Assembly (NCBI GenBank): GCA_018715925.1
Contig: DVKQ01000046.1
Span: 1 to 32,380 of the forward strand
Reading direction: 5' to 3'
Source: Candidatus Onthousia faecipullorum
GTDB lineage: Bacteria; Bacillota_I; Bacilli_A; RF39; UBA660
Length of the DNA stretch: 32,380 nt
The position numbers and the translations under genes were made by a program. Of the stretch, positions 16,919-27,483 are shown in pieces. Numbering within the stretch: the stretch's first letter is position 1; every line of letters begins with the position of its first letter. The notes under the pieces were generated by a model that was given only the letters and a program-made list of their open reading frames with translations, was not told the DNA's origin and searched no databases.

Positions 16919-18220
16919 ATGTATAATGAAGATCAAAAAACAGAATTAAAAGTTGAGCTTACAAAAGATATAAAGAAAGAAATCGTTGCATTTGCCAATA
17001 CAAATGATGGTACTATTTATATTGGTATTGATGATGATGGAAAGATTGTAGGTTTAACGAATGCTGAAAAAGATTTAGAGGCTTTAAGTGGTATGATAAG
17101 AGAAGGAATTAAATCTGATTTAACGCTTTATACTAAAATTTATATTGAGAAAATCAATAATAAAGATATAATTATAGTTAAAGTTAGTGAGGCACCTAAT
17201 AAACCTTATTATTTATCTGATAAAGGATTAAAATCTTCAGGCGTTTATTTAAGACATGGAAATGTCTCTGTACAAGCAAGTGAGGAAGTTATAAAAAAAT
17301 GCTAGTAGAAAGCAACAGTAATTCTTTTGAAAGCAATATTTCAAAAGAACAAAATCTTCATTTTGATTATTTAAAATGCCTTTTTAAACAACATAATTTA
17401 GAAATTAATGATAATAAATTTAAAACATTAAATATTGTTGATTTAAATAATAGATATACTAATTTAGGATTACTTTTATCAGATGAATGCCCATATTCAA
17501 TAAAATGTGCAATTTTTAATGGTAACAATAAGCTTGAATTTAAAGATAGAAAAGAATTTACTGGCTCAGTTTTAAAGCAAGCCAATGAAGCTTTTGAATA
17601 TTTAAATCTATTTAATAGAATTAAAGGAAAAATTGTAGGACTTGAGAGGGTTGATACAAGAGACTATCCAGAATATGCACTTAGAGAAGCATTATTGAAT
17701 GCTATTATACATAGATTATAATTTTACAGGCAGTATATTAATATCATTATTTGATGAGCGCTTTGAAATTACTTCTTTAGGTGGATTAGTTAAGGGGTTA
17801 AATATGGAGGACTTATATTACGGTGTATCTGAGTCTCGTAATCCAAATTTAGCTAATGTTTTTTATAGATTAAAATATGTTGAAAGCTTTGGTACAGGAA
17901 TAGAAAGGATATTTGAATCGTATGAAAATTATGATAAGAAACCATTATTATTAAATACCAAAAATACATTTAAGGTAGTTTTATATAATGTTAATCATAT
18001 AGATGAAAATAGTGTAAAAAAGTTACCTTCAAATTTAACACAAGAAGAACAAATTATTGAATATCTAAAGAAAAATGAAAAAGTTAATCGTAAAATTGTA
18101 GAAGCTTTACTAAATATATCTAAAACGAGAGCTAATAATATTTTGAATAAGATGGTGGATGACGAAATTTTGGTTAGAATTAATAGTGGTAGAAATGTAT
18201 CATATATATTAAAGAAATAA
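16919..18220 (+). pseudogene. AlbA_2 (Schlafen-type) DNA-binding / HATPase_c_4 protein split by two frameshifts
   Basis: ORFs 16907-17305, 17299-17721 and 17699-18220 together give one family architecture; frame lost at an A7 run (17293-17299) and at a 2-nt deletion near 17713 (HRDY motif split as HRL*/DYNF). Confidence 0.85.
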
Positions 18221-18362
18221 TATAACTATTTTCAAAGCCTTGCAATTTTATGATAGATAATGTATATTATATGTCGAGACGTGCCTAGGAAACTTTATAA
18301 GCCCTAGGTCTTTTTCAATTTATAGATATAATTGTTAATTTTTTCCAATTAACTAAAATGGC

Positions 18363-18391
18363 TTTTCACGAATAAATGTTCGTGATAAAAT
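18363..18391 (+). promoter_or_regulatory. promoter with LexA/SOS-like box in the spacer
   Basis: TTTTCA - 17 bp - TAAAAT; spacer contains CGAATAAATGTTCG (18369-18382), one mismatch to the Firmicutes CGAAC-N4-GTTCG box. Confidence 0.65.
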
Positions 18392-18407
18392 AATTATGGT
18401 GAGTTAA

Positions 18408-19895
18408 ATGGAAAAGGTATATAGTTGTATTGATTTAAAGAGTTTTTATGCATCAGTAGAATGTGTAGAAAGAGGGCTTAATCCTTTAAAAACTAATCTT
18501 GTTGTTGCCGATAAATCTAGAACAGAAAAGACAATATGTTTAGCAGTAAGTCCAGCGTTGAAACAATATGGTATAGGAGGAAGAGCAAGACTTTTTGAAG
18601 TTCTAAGCAAAGTAAAAGAAATAAATAAGATAAGAAGAAAAGATAATGGTTATAAAAAGTTTATAGATAAATCATTTGATGATGATATCTTAAAGAAAGA
18701 TAAGACTAAAGAGTTAGATTTAATCATCGCTCCTCCTAGAATGGCTCATTATATTGATTATTCTGCTAAGATATATAACATTTATTTAAAATATATTGCT
18801 AAAGAAGATATATTTGTCTATTCTATTGATGAAGTTTTTATGGATATAACTAATTACTTAAAATATTATAACTTATCTCCTAAAGACTTAATTACAAAAA
18901 TAATTAAAGATGTCTATGATACAACTGGTATTACAGCGACTGGGGGAATTGGTACTAACTTATTTCTTGCTAAAGTTGCTATGGATGTAGTAGCAAAACA
19001 TACTGAAGCGAATATCTTTGGGGTAAGAATTGCCGAACTTAACGAAATGTCTTATAGACAGTTGATATGGAGTCATGTGCCTATTACAGATATTTGGAGA
19101 ATAGGTAAAGGTATTTCTAAAAGACTAGAGAAGTATGGGATGTATACAATGGGTGATGTTGCAAGATGTTCTATTGATAATGAAGACTTACTATATAAAT
19201 TATTTGGTGTTAATGCTGAACTTCTAATAGATCATGCTTGGGGTTATGAGCCTTGTACAATAGAATCTATAAAAAATTATAAGCCTCTTGCAAAAAGTAT
19301 CAGTAGTGGTCAAGTTTTACATTGTCCATATGATTATAATAAAACAAAGTTAATAGTAAGAGAAATGGCTGATTTATTAGCTTTAGACCTTGTCTCTAAA
19401 AAATTAGTAACAGAACAGTTAGTTTTAACTATTGGTTATGATATAGATAATATTACTAATGATTATAATGGAGAAATTACCATAGACCATTATGGACGTG
19501 CTATACCTAAGTCTAGCCATGGAACTATTAACTTAGATTATAAAACATCATCATCTAAAATAATTATTGAAGCGATGATTAAATTATTTGAAAGAATAAT
19601 AAATCCTAAACTATTAATTAGAAGAGTTAATATGTGTGCAACTAAGTTAGCAAGTGAAGAAGATGAAAAATGTAAAGCAAGATATAGACAATTAGATTTA
19701 TTTTCCTCTTTAGACGATAAAGATAATAAGTTAGATTATGATAGAGAAGCTTTAAAGAAGGAAAATAATCTTCAAAATGCTATGTTAAAGATAAAAGAGA
19801 AGTATGGTAAAAATGCTATTTTAAAAGGTATGGATTTAGAAGATGGGGCAACAACAATGGATAGAAATAGACAAATAGGAGGACATCATGAGTAA
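18408..19895 (+). CDS. Y-family DNA polymerase (UvrX/UmuC-like)
   Basis: CIDLKSFYASVECVERG, VYSIDEVFMDIT, GITATGGIGTNLFLAKVAMD; C-terminal clamp-binding-like QLDLF. Confidence 0.95.
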   Translation: MEKVYSCIDLKSFYASVECVERGLNPLKTNLVVADKSRTEKTICLAVSPALKQYGIGGRARLFEVLSKVKEINKIRRKDNGYKKFIDKSFDDDILKKDKTKELDLIIAPPRMAHYIDYSAKIYNIYLKYIAKEDIFVYSIDEVFMDITNYLKYYNLSPKDLITKIIKDVYDTTGITATGGIGTNLFLAKVAMDVVAKHTEANIFGVRIAELNEMSYRQLIWSHVPITDIWRIGKGISKRLEKYGMYTMGDVARCSIDNEDLLYKLFGVNAELLIDHAWGYEPCTIESIKNYKPLAKSISSGQVLHCPYDYNKTKLIVREMADLLALDLVSKKLVTEQLVLTIGYDIDNITNDYNGEITIDHYGRAIPKSSHGTINLDYKTSSSKIIIEAMIKLFERIINPKLLIRRVNMCATKLASEEDEKCKARYRQLDLFSSLDDKDNKLDYDREALKKENNLQNAMLKIKEKYGKNAILKGMDLEDGATTMDRNRQIGGHHE

Positions 19896-20289
19896 TTATG
19901 ACGATATTATAAACATGCCTCACTATGTATCTAAAATAAGAAAGCCTATGTCTTTACAAAATAGGTCAGCCCAGTTTGCTCCTTTTTCAGCTTTAACAGG
20001 ATATGATGAGAAGATAAGAGAAGTTGCTAGAGAAACATCTAAAAAAATAGAATTAGATGATGGTATAAAATTAATGCTAAATGAGAAGTTATGTCTTATA
20101 AAAAACGATATTAAACTAAGACCTAAAGTAACAATTACTTACTTTGTTAGAGATAATAGGAAAGAAAACAGAGGTAGATATAAAACTATAACTTTAAATG
20201 CTAAGGTAGTTGATGAAGTATATAAAAGAATAATTTTAATAGATAATACTATAATATCTTTTGATAATATTATTGATATTAAAGTTTAA
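19888..20289 (+). CDS. YolD-like protein
   Basis: MPHYVSKIRKPMSLQNRSAQFAPFSALTGYDEKIREVAR; overlaps polymerase stop by 8 nt. Confidence 0.88.
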   Translation: MSNYDDIINMPHYVSKIRKPMSLQNRSAQFAPFSALTGYDEKIREVARETSKKIELDDGIKLMLNEKLCLIKNDIKLRPKVTITYFVRDNRKENRGRYKTITLNAKVVDEVYKRIILIDNTIISFDNIIDIKV

Positions 20290-20338
20290 CTATATACTTT
20301 AAGTATAGTTAAAATCTTAAACTCGAATGTTTTTCCTC

Positions 20339-20367
20339 TTGTTAAATATCAATTAATTATGTATAAT
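20339..20367 (+). promoter_or_regulatory. sigma-A-type promoter for ftsAZ
   Basis: TTGTTA - 17 bp - TATAAT. Confidence 0.6.
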
Positions 20368-20415
20368 TAATCTATAGAGTAAGAAGGGTAAACGGAAAGG
20401 TAGTGATGTTAACTA

Positions 20416-21651
20416 ATGAATCATATCTATACAGGTCTAGATATAGGGAATGGTGAGATTAAAATAGTAGTATTAAATGCTAGTAATAATAATTACCATG
20501 TTTTAGCATCTACCTCAGTAAAAACTTTAGGTTTAAAGAAAAATACAATTTATGATGATAAAAAACTTAAAAGTTCTTTATTAAAAGCTTTTAAAATAAC
20601 AGAAGAAAAACTAGGTATGAAAATAAAAGAAGTAATATTAACTTTACCTGCTAATAGAGCTAGTATGACTATGGAAAGTGGTCTTGTTAACATAAGAGAA
20701 GATAGGGTTAGAGGTAGGGATATAGATGCAGTTACGCGTGATACTATAGAAAATACTTATGATGATAGTCGTGAACTTGTTAGTTGTCTACCCATATCAT
20801 TTACAGTTGATGATGAAGCTAGTGTTATAAATCCTTTAGGAGAAGAGGGAGATAAACTATTCTTAAAAGCGGTAGTAGCATCATCTCCTAAAGAAGAGAT
20901 ATATCCTTTTATTAATCTTGTTAGAAGCATTGGTGTCAATATTACAGATATCATCTATAATACTCAAGCAGATTACTATACAGTTGCATCTAAAGAGCTT
21001 GATCGTAAAATGGGTGCTATCATTAATATAGGAGCTGATATTACTAGTATAGGAGTCTTTAATAAAGGAATAATGATTAAAAACTCATATATTCCTGTTG
21101 GTAGTAGTAGTGTAGATAAAGATATATCTTTTATATATAAAATAGATTTAAAAGAAGCAAGAAAATTAAAAGAAACATTTGCCTTATCAACTTCTAGATA
21201 TGCTGATAGTAATGATAATGTTACTATTACTACTAAAGAAAATAAAAATATTACTATAAATCAAATGCAAATATCTGAAGTAATAGAATCTCGTTTAAAA
21301 GAAATATTAAAACTTGCAAAAAATGAAATAAATCGCTTAACAAAAAGAGAAATAAGTTATATAATTGTAGTAGGTGGTATTAGCGAACTTGCGGGGTTTA
21401 ACTATCTAGTTGAAGAAACTTTAGGTAGAGACTCTAGTTGTTTTAATATGATAGAAATAGGAGCAAGGCATAATAAATACACAAGTGCATTTGGATCATG
21501 TAAGTATTTTGATAAGAAATGTGCTTTGAAAGAGAAAAATATAAATATGTTTGATCTTGATGAAATAGATAATTTTGTATCACCTAAAAAGAAAAATACA
21601 AATAATGATAATATGACAAATAAATTTTTTGGTCACTTTTTTGATAACTAA
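20416..21651 (+). CDS. ftsA: cell division protein FtsA
   Basis: [45 protein letters not shown]-terminal amphipathic end [10 protein letters not shown]; directly upstream of ftsZ. Confidence 0.93.
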   Translation: MNHIYTGLDIGNGEIKIVVLNASNNNYHVLASTSVKTLGLKKNTIYDDKKLKSSLLKAFKITEEKLGMKIKEVILTLPANRASMTMESGLVNIREDRVRGRDIDAVTRDTIENTYDDSRELVSCLPISFTVDDEASVINPLGEEGDKLFLKAVVASSPKEEIYPFINLVRSIGVNITDIIYNTQADYYTVASKELDRKMGAIINIGADITSIGVFNKGIMIKNSYIPVGSSSVDKDISFIYKIDLKEARKLKETFALSTSRYADSNDNVTITTKENKNITINQMQISEVIESRLKEILKLAKNEINRLTKREISYIIVVGGISELAGFNYLVEETLGRDSSCFNMIEIGARHNKYTSAFGSCKYFDKKCALKEKNINMFDLDEIDNFVSPKKKNTNNDNMTNKFFGHFFDN

Positions 21652-21665
21652 TTAAGGAGGAACTT

Positions 21666-22811
21666 TTGATGGGAAACGGACTAGAAATGGATCAATTAGC
21701 GAAAATAAAAGTAATCGGCTGTGGCGGCGGCGGTGGTAATGCCGTTAATAGAATGGTAGAATCTGGTGTTAAAGGAGTAGAATTTATAGTTGCTAATACT
21801 GATTTACAAGTATTAAATAATTCTAAAGCAGATGTTAAAATTCAACTTGGTGCTAATCTTACTGATGGACTAGGTGCAGGAAGTCGTCCTGATATTGGAA
21901 GAGAAGCAGCCTTAGAATCTAAAAAAGAAATAGAAGATGCCTTAACAGGTGCAGATATGGTATTTATTACATGTGGAATGGGTGGAGGAACAGGAACAGG
22001 TGCTGCTCCTGTCGTTGCTGAAATTGCCCAAGCTCTTGGGGCATTAACTGTTGCTATTGTTACTAAACCATTTACTTTTGAAGGAAGAAAAAGGATGGAG
22101 AATGCTCTAAAAGGTCTAGCAGAGCTTGAAAAACATGTAGATACTTTAATAGTTATACCTAATGATAGATTAAGAGAAATTATTGATAAAACAACACCTA
22201 TGTTAGAGGCATTTAAAGAAGTTGATAATGTTCTTCGTCGTGGCGTTCAATCTATATCAGATTTAATTGCTGTAGTTGGACTTGTTAACCTTGATTTTGC
22301 TGATGTTCAATCAGTTATGAAAGAATCTGGTCGGGCAATTATTGGTATCGGTATTGGTGTTGGAGAAGAAAGAGCAATTGAAGCTGCTAAACAAGCCGTA
22401 TCTAGTCCTCTTTTGGAAACTAGTATTACAGGGGCAACTGATGCTATTATTAATATTACAGGTGGAGTTAACTTAACACTATTTGAAGCAGAACAAGCTG
22501 CTGAAGTTGTAAGAGCAGCATCTGGTAATGATATAAATACAATATTTGGTTCAGTTATCAATGAGAACTTGTCTGATGAAGTAATTGTTACTGTCATCGC
22601 TACAGGTTTTGATAAAAAAGGAGAAGAGAATACTAAACAACCTGTATTCTCTAATGTAGGACAATCTAGTACACCTAATAGAAGAAGTAGAGAAGAAATA
22701 TCATATGTGGCTACAATGCCTCAATCTAATGATGAAGACGATGATGATGGTGAAATATTAGATGATACAGATTATGATTTTCCTCCATTTTTAAGAGATA
22801 AAAACTTCTAG
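21666..22811 (+). CDS. ftsZ: cell division protein FtsZ
   Basis: [31 protein letters not shown] tubulin signature, C-terminal peptide DFPPFLRDK. Confidence 0.99.
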   Translation: MMGNGLEMDQLAKIKVIGCGGGGGNAVNRMVESGVKGVEFIVANTDLQVLNNSKADVKIQLGANLTDGLGAGSRPDIGREAALESKKEIEDALTGADMVFITCGMGGGTGTGAAPVVAEIAQALGALTVAIVTKPFTFEGRKRMENALKGLAELEKHVDTLIVIPNDRLREIIDKTTPMLEAFKEVDNVLRRGVQSISDLIAVVGLVNLDFADVQSVMKESGRAIIGIGIGVGEERAIEAAKQAVSSPLLETSITGATDAIINITGGVNLTLFEAEQAAEVVRAASGNDINTIFGSVINENLSDEVIVTVIATGFDKKGEENTKQPVFSNVGQSSTPNRRSREEISYVATMPQSNDEDDDDGEILDDTDYDFPPFLRDKNF

Positions 22812-22836
22812 AGCTTATTTTTAAGCTCTTTTCTTT
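22810..22836 (+). terminator. terminator after ftsZ
   Basis: agagctt-attttt-aagctct followed by tttctttt. Confidence 0.8.
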
Positions 22837-22920
22837 TGACTATAATTAAGTTGACTGTAATTTATACTAATGATAATATAATAAATATTAAAACAAAAGT
22901 GTGTAAAAGGACTGATAGGT

Positions 22921-23754
22921 ATGAAACTTTTAGGAGTAATAAGAGATGATAATTATTTAGAATACTTAGATACTGGAATAGATGGGGTTATTTTACCTTT
23001 AGAAAACTTTTCAGTTGATTATTTTAAGTATTATAGTATTTTTGATATAAGAGAATATAGAAAAAATACAGATAAATTATTATTTGTAGTTATAAATAAA
23101 ATGATTTTTAATAGTGAATTAGAAGATTTACTTAAGATATTAAAAGAACTAGAAAATATAAAAGTAGATGGAGTTTTCTTTTATGATTTAGCAGTATTTT
23201 CATTAGTTAAAGAACATAATCTCAATCTTAATTTAATTTATAATGGAACTTTTATGGTTACTAATAGTGATACTATTAACTTATATTATGATTTAGGAGT
23301 AAAAGGAGTATATTTATCTAATGAAATAACTAAAGATGAAGTACTTAATATAAGAAGTAATACTAAAAGCGATTTATTTATTCTATTACTTGGTAATCCT
23401 GTTGTTGCAATGTCTAGGAGAAGTTTACTTACTAGTTATTTTCTTAATAAAAATAAAAGTAAGAGTAATTTAATTACTATTAAAGAACCTAAAAGTGGAC
23501 AGGAGTTTTTAGTTAAAGAAGATAGTAATGGAACTACTTTCTTTTATAATAAGCGACTAAATTTAAGTAATGTTTATAAAGAGTTAAAAGACTCTGGTAT
23601 TAATTATGGAATTATAGAACAAGGTGACTATGATAGTAATCAGTATAAAGAATTAATAAATGCTTTTGTTAATTTTAACAAGAAAAAAATAGATGAATTA
23701 GCAGGACATAATAGAGGGTTCTTATATAGAGAGACTATCTATAAAGTAAAGTAG
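22921..23754 (+). CDS. short U32-peptidase-like protein (YrrN-like position)
   Basis: TIM-barrel-like pattern: GIDGVILPLENF, KVDGVFFYDLAVF, NLIYNGTFMVTNSDTINLYYDLGVKGVYLSNEIT. Confidence 0.65.
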   Translation: MKLLGVIRDDNYLEYLDTGIDGVILPLENFSVDYFKYYSIFDIREYRKNTDKLLFVVINKMIFNSELEDLLKILKELENIKVDGVFFYDLAVFSLVKEHNLNLNLIYNGTFMVTNSDTINLYYDLGVKGVYLSNEITKDEVLNIRSNTKSDLFILLLGNPVVAMSRRSLLTSYFLNKNKSKSNLITIKEPKSGQEFLVKEDSNGTTFFYNKRLNLSNVYKELKDSGINYGIIEQGDYDSNQYKELINAFVNFNKKKIDELAGHNRGFLYRETIYKVK

Positions 23755-23766
23755 GAGGGAGTAGTT

Positions 23767-24369
23767 ATGAAACAAATTATTTTTGCAACTTCAAATGAAT
23801 CTAAAGCAAAGAGATTTAATAAGGGATTAAAAGAATTAGGAATAGAAGTATTATCTTTAAAAGATATTAATCTTAAGTTAAATGTAGAAGAAGATGGAAG
23901 TACTGCTATTGAAAATGCTTTGATAAAAGCTAGAGAGTGTTACAAAAAGACTGGTATGCCTTGTATGGGTATGGATGATACACTATATATGGAAGGAGTT
24001 CCTGAAGATAGGCAACCTGGTTTATTTGTTAGGCGTGTAAATGGTAAGAGTTTAACTGATGAAGAAGTACTTTTATATTATATTAACTTAGTAAAAGAAT
24101 ATGGAAAAGATGGTAAAATTAATTGTAAATGGATATATGGTTTAGCAGTTATTAATGAAAAAGGAGAAGAATCTACCTATACTTGGTCTAAAGATGATTT
24201 TTATATGGTAAGTAATAGAAGTAATAAGATTAATCCAGGATACCCATTAAATTCTATATCTAAATATAAAAAACTAGATAAATATTTTACAGAGGTTACA
24301 GATGAAGACATGAAGTTATTAGAAGTAAATGAAGATGATGTAGTAGACTTTATTGCAAGTCATATATAA
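23767..24369 (+). CDS. HAM1/RdgB-family non-canonical purine NTP pyrophosphatase-like
   Basis: IIFATSNESKAKRFN, NVEEDGSTAIENALIKARECYKKTGMPCMGMDDTL. Confidence 0.82.
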   Translation: MKQIIFATSNESKAKRFNKGLKELGIEVLSLKDINLKLNVEEDGSTAIENALIKARECYKKTGMPCMGMDDTLYMEGVPEDRQPGLFVRRVNGKSLTDEEVLLYYINLVKEYGKDGKINCKWIYGLAVINEKGEESTYTWSKDDFYMVSNRSNKINPGYPLNSISKYKKLDKYFTEVTDEDMKLLEVNEDDVVDFIASHI

Positions 24370-24382
24370 AGTAGGTGATTAG

Positions 24383-25564
24383 ATGAAGAAAATAGAATTA
24401 CTAGCACCAGCAGGAGATTTAGAAAGACTTAAAGTAGTTTTGTTATACGGTGCTGATGCTGTTTATGTTGGAGGAGAAAAATTAAGTTTAAGAGCGAATG
24501 CTACTAATTTTAGTTTGGATGAATTAAAAGAAGGATGTACTTTCGCTCATAAGTTAGGTAAACGTGTCTATTTTACCGCAAATATTGTCTTTCATGATAA
24601 AGATAGAGAGGGTATGGAAGAATATATTAAAGAAGTTATAGAATGTGGCATAGATGCTTTTATTGTTAGTGATTTATATCTTGCCAAATACATTATAGAT
24701 AACTATAAATCTGTAGAAGTTCATATATCGACACAAGACTCTATTACTAATATAAGCAGTGCTAAGTTTTATAGGGACTTGGGAGCAAGTAGAGTTGTTC
24801 TTGCAAGAGAACTATCTAAAGGTGAGATAAAAGAAATATCAAGTATTCCTAATCTAGAGACAGAAGTCTTTATTCATGGGGCTATGTGTACTTGTTTTAG
24901 TGGTAGATGTGCTTTATCTAATTATGTTACAAATCGTGATGCAAACCGTGGAGGATGTGCCCAAGTATGTCGTTTTGCCTTTGATTATAATAATGAAGAT
25001 AAATTTACTCTTGCTACTAAAGACCTTAATATGTCTATTTATATTAAAGATTTAATAGATATTGGAGTTAGTTCTCTAAAAGTAGAAGGTAGAATGAGAA
25101 GTCTTTATTACCTTGCCACAGTTATTGGTAGTTATAGATTCTTAATAGATAGTATTTATGATGAAACTTTAACTAAAGATAAATTAATTGAGTATCAAAA
25201 ACGCCTTGATTCTGTCGCTAATCGTGATACAACAACACAGTATTTTAATCATCTAGCAGATGTAACTGATCAGTATTATACAGGTAGACAAGAAGTATCT
25301 AATCAAGAGTATTTAGGCCTTATAATAGGTTATGATGAAAAAATGAAGTCTATTGTTTTAAAAGAACGTAACTACTTTAAAATAGGTGATGAAGTGGAGA
25401 TATTTACACCTGGTGGGGAGATTTATCAATATAAAATAGAAACTATCTATAATGAAGATAATGAAGAGATTAATGTTGCAAGACATCCTGAAGAAATATT
25501 AAAGTTACCATTTGATACAAGACTTATTCCTTATTCTATGATAAGATTAATAAAGAAAGGATAA
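24383..25564 (+). CDS. U32 family peptidase (TrhP/YrrO-like)
   Basis: LLAPAGDLERLKVVLLYGADAVYVGGEKLSLRANATNF, EVFIHGAMCTCFSGRCALSNYVTNRDANRGGCAQVCRF, SLKVEGRMRS. Confidence 0.95.
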   Translation: MKKIELLAPAGDLERLKVVLLYGADAVYVGGEKLSLRANATNFSLDELKEGCTFAHKLGKRVYFTANIVFHDKDREGMEEYIKEVIECGIDAFIVSDLYLAKYIIDNYKSVEVHISTQDSITNISSAKFYRDLGASRVVLARELSKGEIKEISSIPNLETEVFIHGAMCTCFSGRCALSNYVTNRDANRGGCAQVCRFAFDYNNEDKFTLATKDLNMSIYIKDLIDIGVSSLKVEGRMRSLYYLATVIGSYRFLIDSIYDETLTKDKLIEYQKRLDSVANRDTTTQYFNHLADVTDQYYTGRQEVSNQEYLGLIIGYDEKMKSIVLKERNYFKIGDEVEIFTPGGEIYQYKIETIYNEDNEEINVARHPEEILKLPFDTRLIPYSMIRLIKKG

Positions 25565-25569
25565 TTGTT

Positions 25570-25974
25570 ATGTTTAGATATTATAAAGTCCCGGTTTATG
25601 AGTTACAAGAAGATTTAGTAAGTTATAATCAGTTGGATTATATTGTTGTAACACCATACCATCTATTTGCAAAAGAGCTTTTAACAGGTTATTTTAGTAT
25701 AGAGATTTTAACTAAAGAAATGGTAAATGGTAATAGATTAAAGTTAATTAGGGGAAATACTTTAGAGACTAAGAAACAAAATAGGGGGGTAGCATTATTT
25801 ACATTTAAAGAAGAGTTTATTCCTAAGAATTTAGTAACTAAGCAGTTTTTAGATTATTATGTAGATAATTTTGATAATTCAAAGTTTAATAATATCTACA
25901 AGAATATAGATAATAAGAAATTAAGAAATATTGGTTGTAAGATAAGAAGTTTAAAAAATAGTAAAAGGGGTTAA
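25570..25974 (+). CDS. hypothetical protein
   Basis: ORF in tight operon context; starts MFRYYKVPVYEL. Confidence 0.7.
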   Translation: MFRYYKVPVYELQEDLVSYNQLDYIVVTPYHLFAKELLTGYFSIEILTKEMVNGNRLKLIRGNTLETKKQNRGVALFTFKEEFIPKNLVTKQFLDYYVDNFDNSKFNNIYKNIDNKKLRNIGCKIRSLKNSKRG

Positions 25975-25984
25975 AGAAGTAGTT

Positions 25985-26359
25985 ATGGATAGTAAAGAAT
26001 ATTATATGGTTCCAGTTTATGTTATGCTTGCAGAAGATTTTGGTTGTGGGGAGATTGAATTTGAGCTTTTAGATAAAATAATAGTATCTAAAACTAAAAA
26101 TGGTTATGAAGAATTAGATGGCTTTAATAATTTTGTTGTTTTAAAATCTGAAAGAGATGATAATAAAATATTAAATATTGTTAATTATGATGAATGTTTG
26201 TACTTAAATGAGGATGATATTAAGGAAAAAAATAAAGTAGAAATTAATTATAGCTTTAATAGAGATAATTATATTAAAGATAATTTTGATAATTTTGTTA
26301 AGATGAAAAGAGAAATAGTTAAGACTAAAAAAAAACTATTAAGGGAAGAAGTGATTTAA
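25985..26359 (+). CDS. hypothetical protein, possible paralogue of the upstream gene
   Basis: ORF in tight operon context; starts MDSKEYYMVPVYVM. Confidence 0.7.
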   Translation: MDSKEYYMVPVYVMLAEDFGCGEIEFELLDKIIVSKTKNGYEELDGFNNFVVLKSERDDNKILNIVNYDECLYLNEDDIKEKNKVEINYSFNRDNYIKDNFDNFVKMKREIVKTKKKLLREEVI

Positions 26360-27483
26360 TGGATAATTTTGAGAGTGCTAAAGAGAACTTTTTAAGGAAA
26401 GAAAAAGATTTAAGCCCTTATGCTACTAAAAGTAGTGATGCTATTAGATTTAAAGAGGAAAATGAAGATATTAGACCTCCATTTTTTCATGATATAGATA
26501 GAATAATACATTCTTTATCTTATACAAGATACTTAAATAAGACGCAAGTATATACCTTAAATTCTAATGACCATGTCAGTAGAAGAATTACTCATGTCCA
26601 GTTGGTTAGTAAAATTGCAAGGACTATTGGTAGAGCCTTAAACTTAAATGAAGACTTAATAGAAGCGATTGCCTTAGGCCATGATATAGGGCATACACCT
26701 TTAGGACATACTGGTGAAGCGATACTTAATAGATTATCGCTTAAAGAGTTAGGAGAGTATTTCGCTCATAATATCCAAGGGGTTAGATATTATATGTATG
26801 TATCTAAAGACGGTAGAGGCCTTAATTTAACACTTCAAACATTAGATGGTATTATGACGCATAATGGAGAGATGTTAAGTCCTATATATGAACCAATGAA
26901 GAAGGATAAGGATGAGTTTTTATCCGAATATAATGAAAGTTATAAAGACTTAGAGAAATCTAAAAAGTATCGTCCTATGACATTAGAAGGTTGTGTAGTT
27001 AGAATTAGTGATATTATAGGGTATATTGGTAGAGACATAGAAGATGCTATTATGATAGATAGATTTAAAAGAAATGATATACCAGAAAGTATTAGAAATG
27101 TATTAGGTGATAATAATAGAGATATTGTTAATACTATTGTCTTAGATATTATTAATGAAAGTATAGATAAACCTTATATTAAGATGAGTGATAGAGTCTA
27201 TAAGGCTTTATTTGCTTTAAAGAAATTTAATAATGATAATATTTATAAATATTCTATGACTAAAGAAGAATTAGATTATTATGAGACTGGTATTAATAAA
27301 CTATATAATATCTATTTAGATGATATTAAATCTAATAATAAAGAGAGTATTATTTATAAGATATTTTTAAATCATCAAGATAAAAACTATCTAGAATCTA
27401 CTAATATTAAAAGATGGGTGATAGACTTTATCGCTGGTATGACTGATGACTTTTTAATAAGAGAGATTAAAAATCATGAGTAG
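26359..27483 (+). CDS. HD-domain deoxyguanosinetriphosphate triphosphohydrolase-like protein
   Basis: RIIHSLSYTRYLNKTQVY, RRITHVQLVSKIARTIGRAL, AIALGHDIGHTPLGHTGE. Confidence 0.92.
   Translation: MDNFESAKENFLRKEKDLSPYATKSSDAIRFKEENEDIRPPFFHDIDRIIHSLSYTRYLNKTQVYTLNSNDHVSRRITHVQLVSKIARTIGRALNLNEDLIEAIALGHDIGHTPLGHTGEAILNRLSLKELGEYFAHNIQGVRYYMYVSKDGRGLNLTLQTLDGIMTHNGEMLSPIYEPMKKDKDEFLSEYNESYKDLEKSKKYRPMTLEGCVVRISDIIGYIGRDIEDAIMIDRFKRNDIPESIRNVLGDNNRDIVNTIVLDIINESIDKPYIKMSDRVYKALFALKKFNNDNIYKYSMTKEELDYYETGINKLYNIYLDDIKSNNKESIIYKIFLNHQDKNYLESTNIKRWVIDFIAGMTDDFLIREIKNHE

Noticed and set aside
17293-17299. Programmed ribosomal frameshift at the A7 run
   Set aside because: A second, unrelated 2-nt lesion downstream makes simple pseudogenisation more likely.
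17367-17585. Minus-strand 72-aa ORF
   Set aside because: Antisense to the AlbA/HATPase pseudogene; no RBS or recognisable motif.
18270-18320. Possible tRNA-derived attachment site remnant or terminator (cgagacgtgcctaggaaac...cctaggtctttttc)
   Set aside because: Only short 6-7 bp matches to the tRNA 3' region and a weak 7-bp stem; not distinguishable from chance.
20757-20954. Minus-strand 65-aa ORF
   Set aside because: Antisense to ftsA.
22307-22597. Minus-strand 96-aa ORF
   Set aside because: Antisense to ftsZ; arises from codon bias of the real gene.
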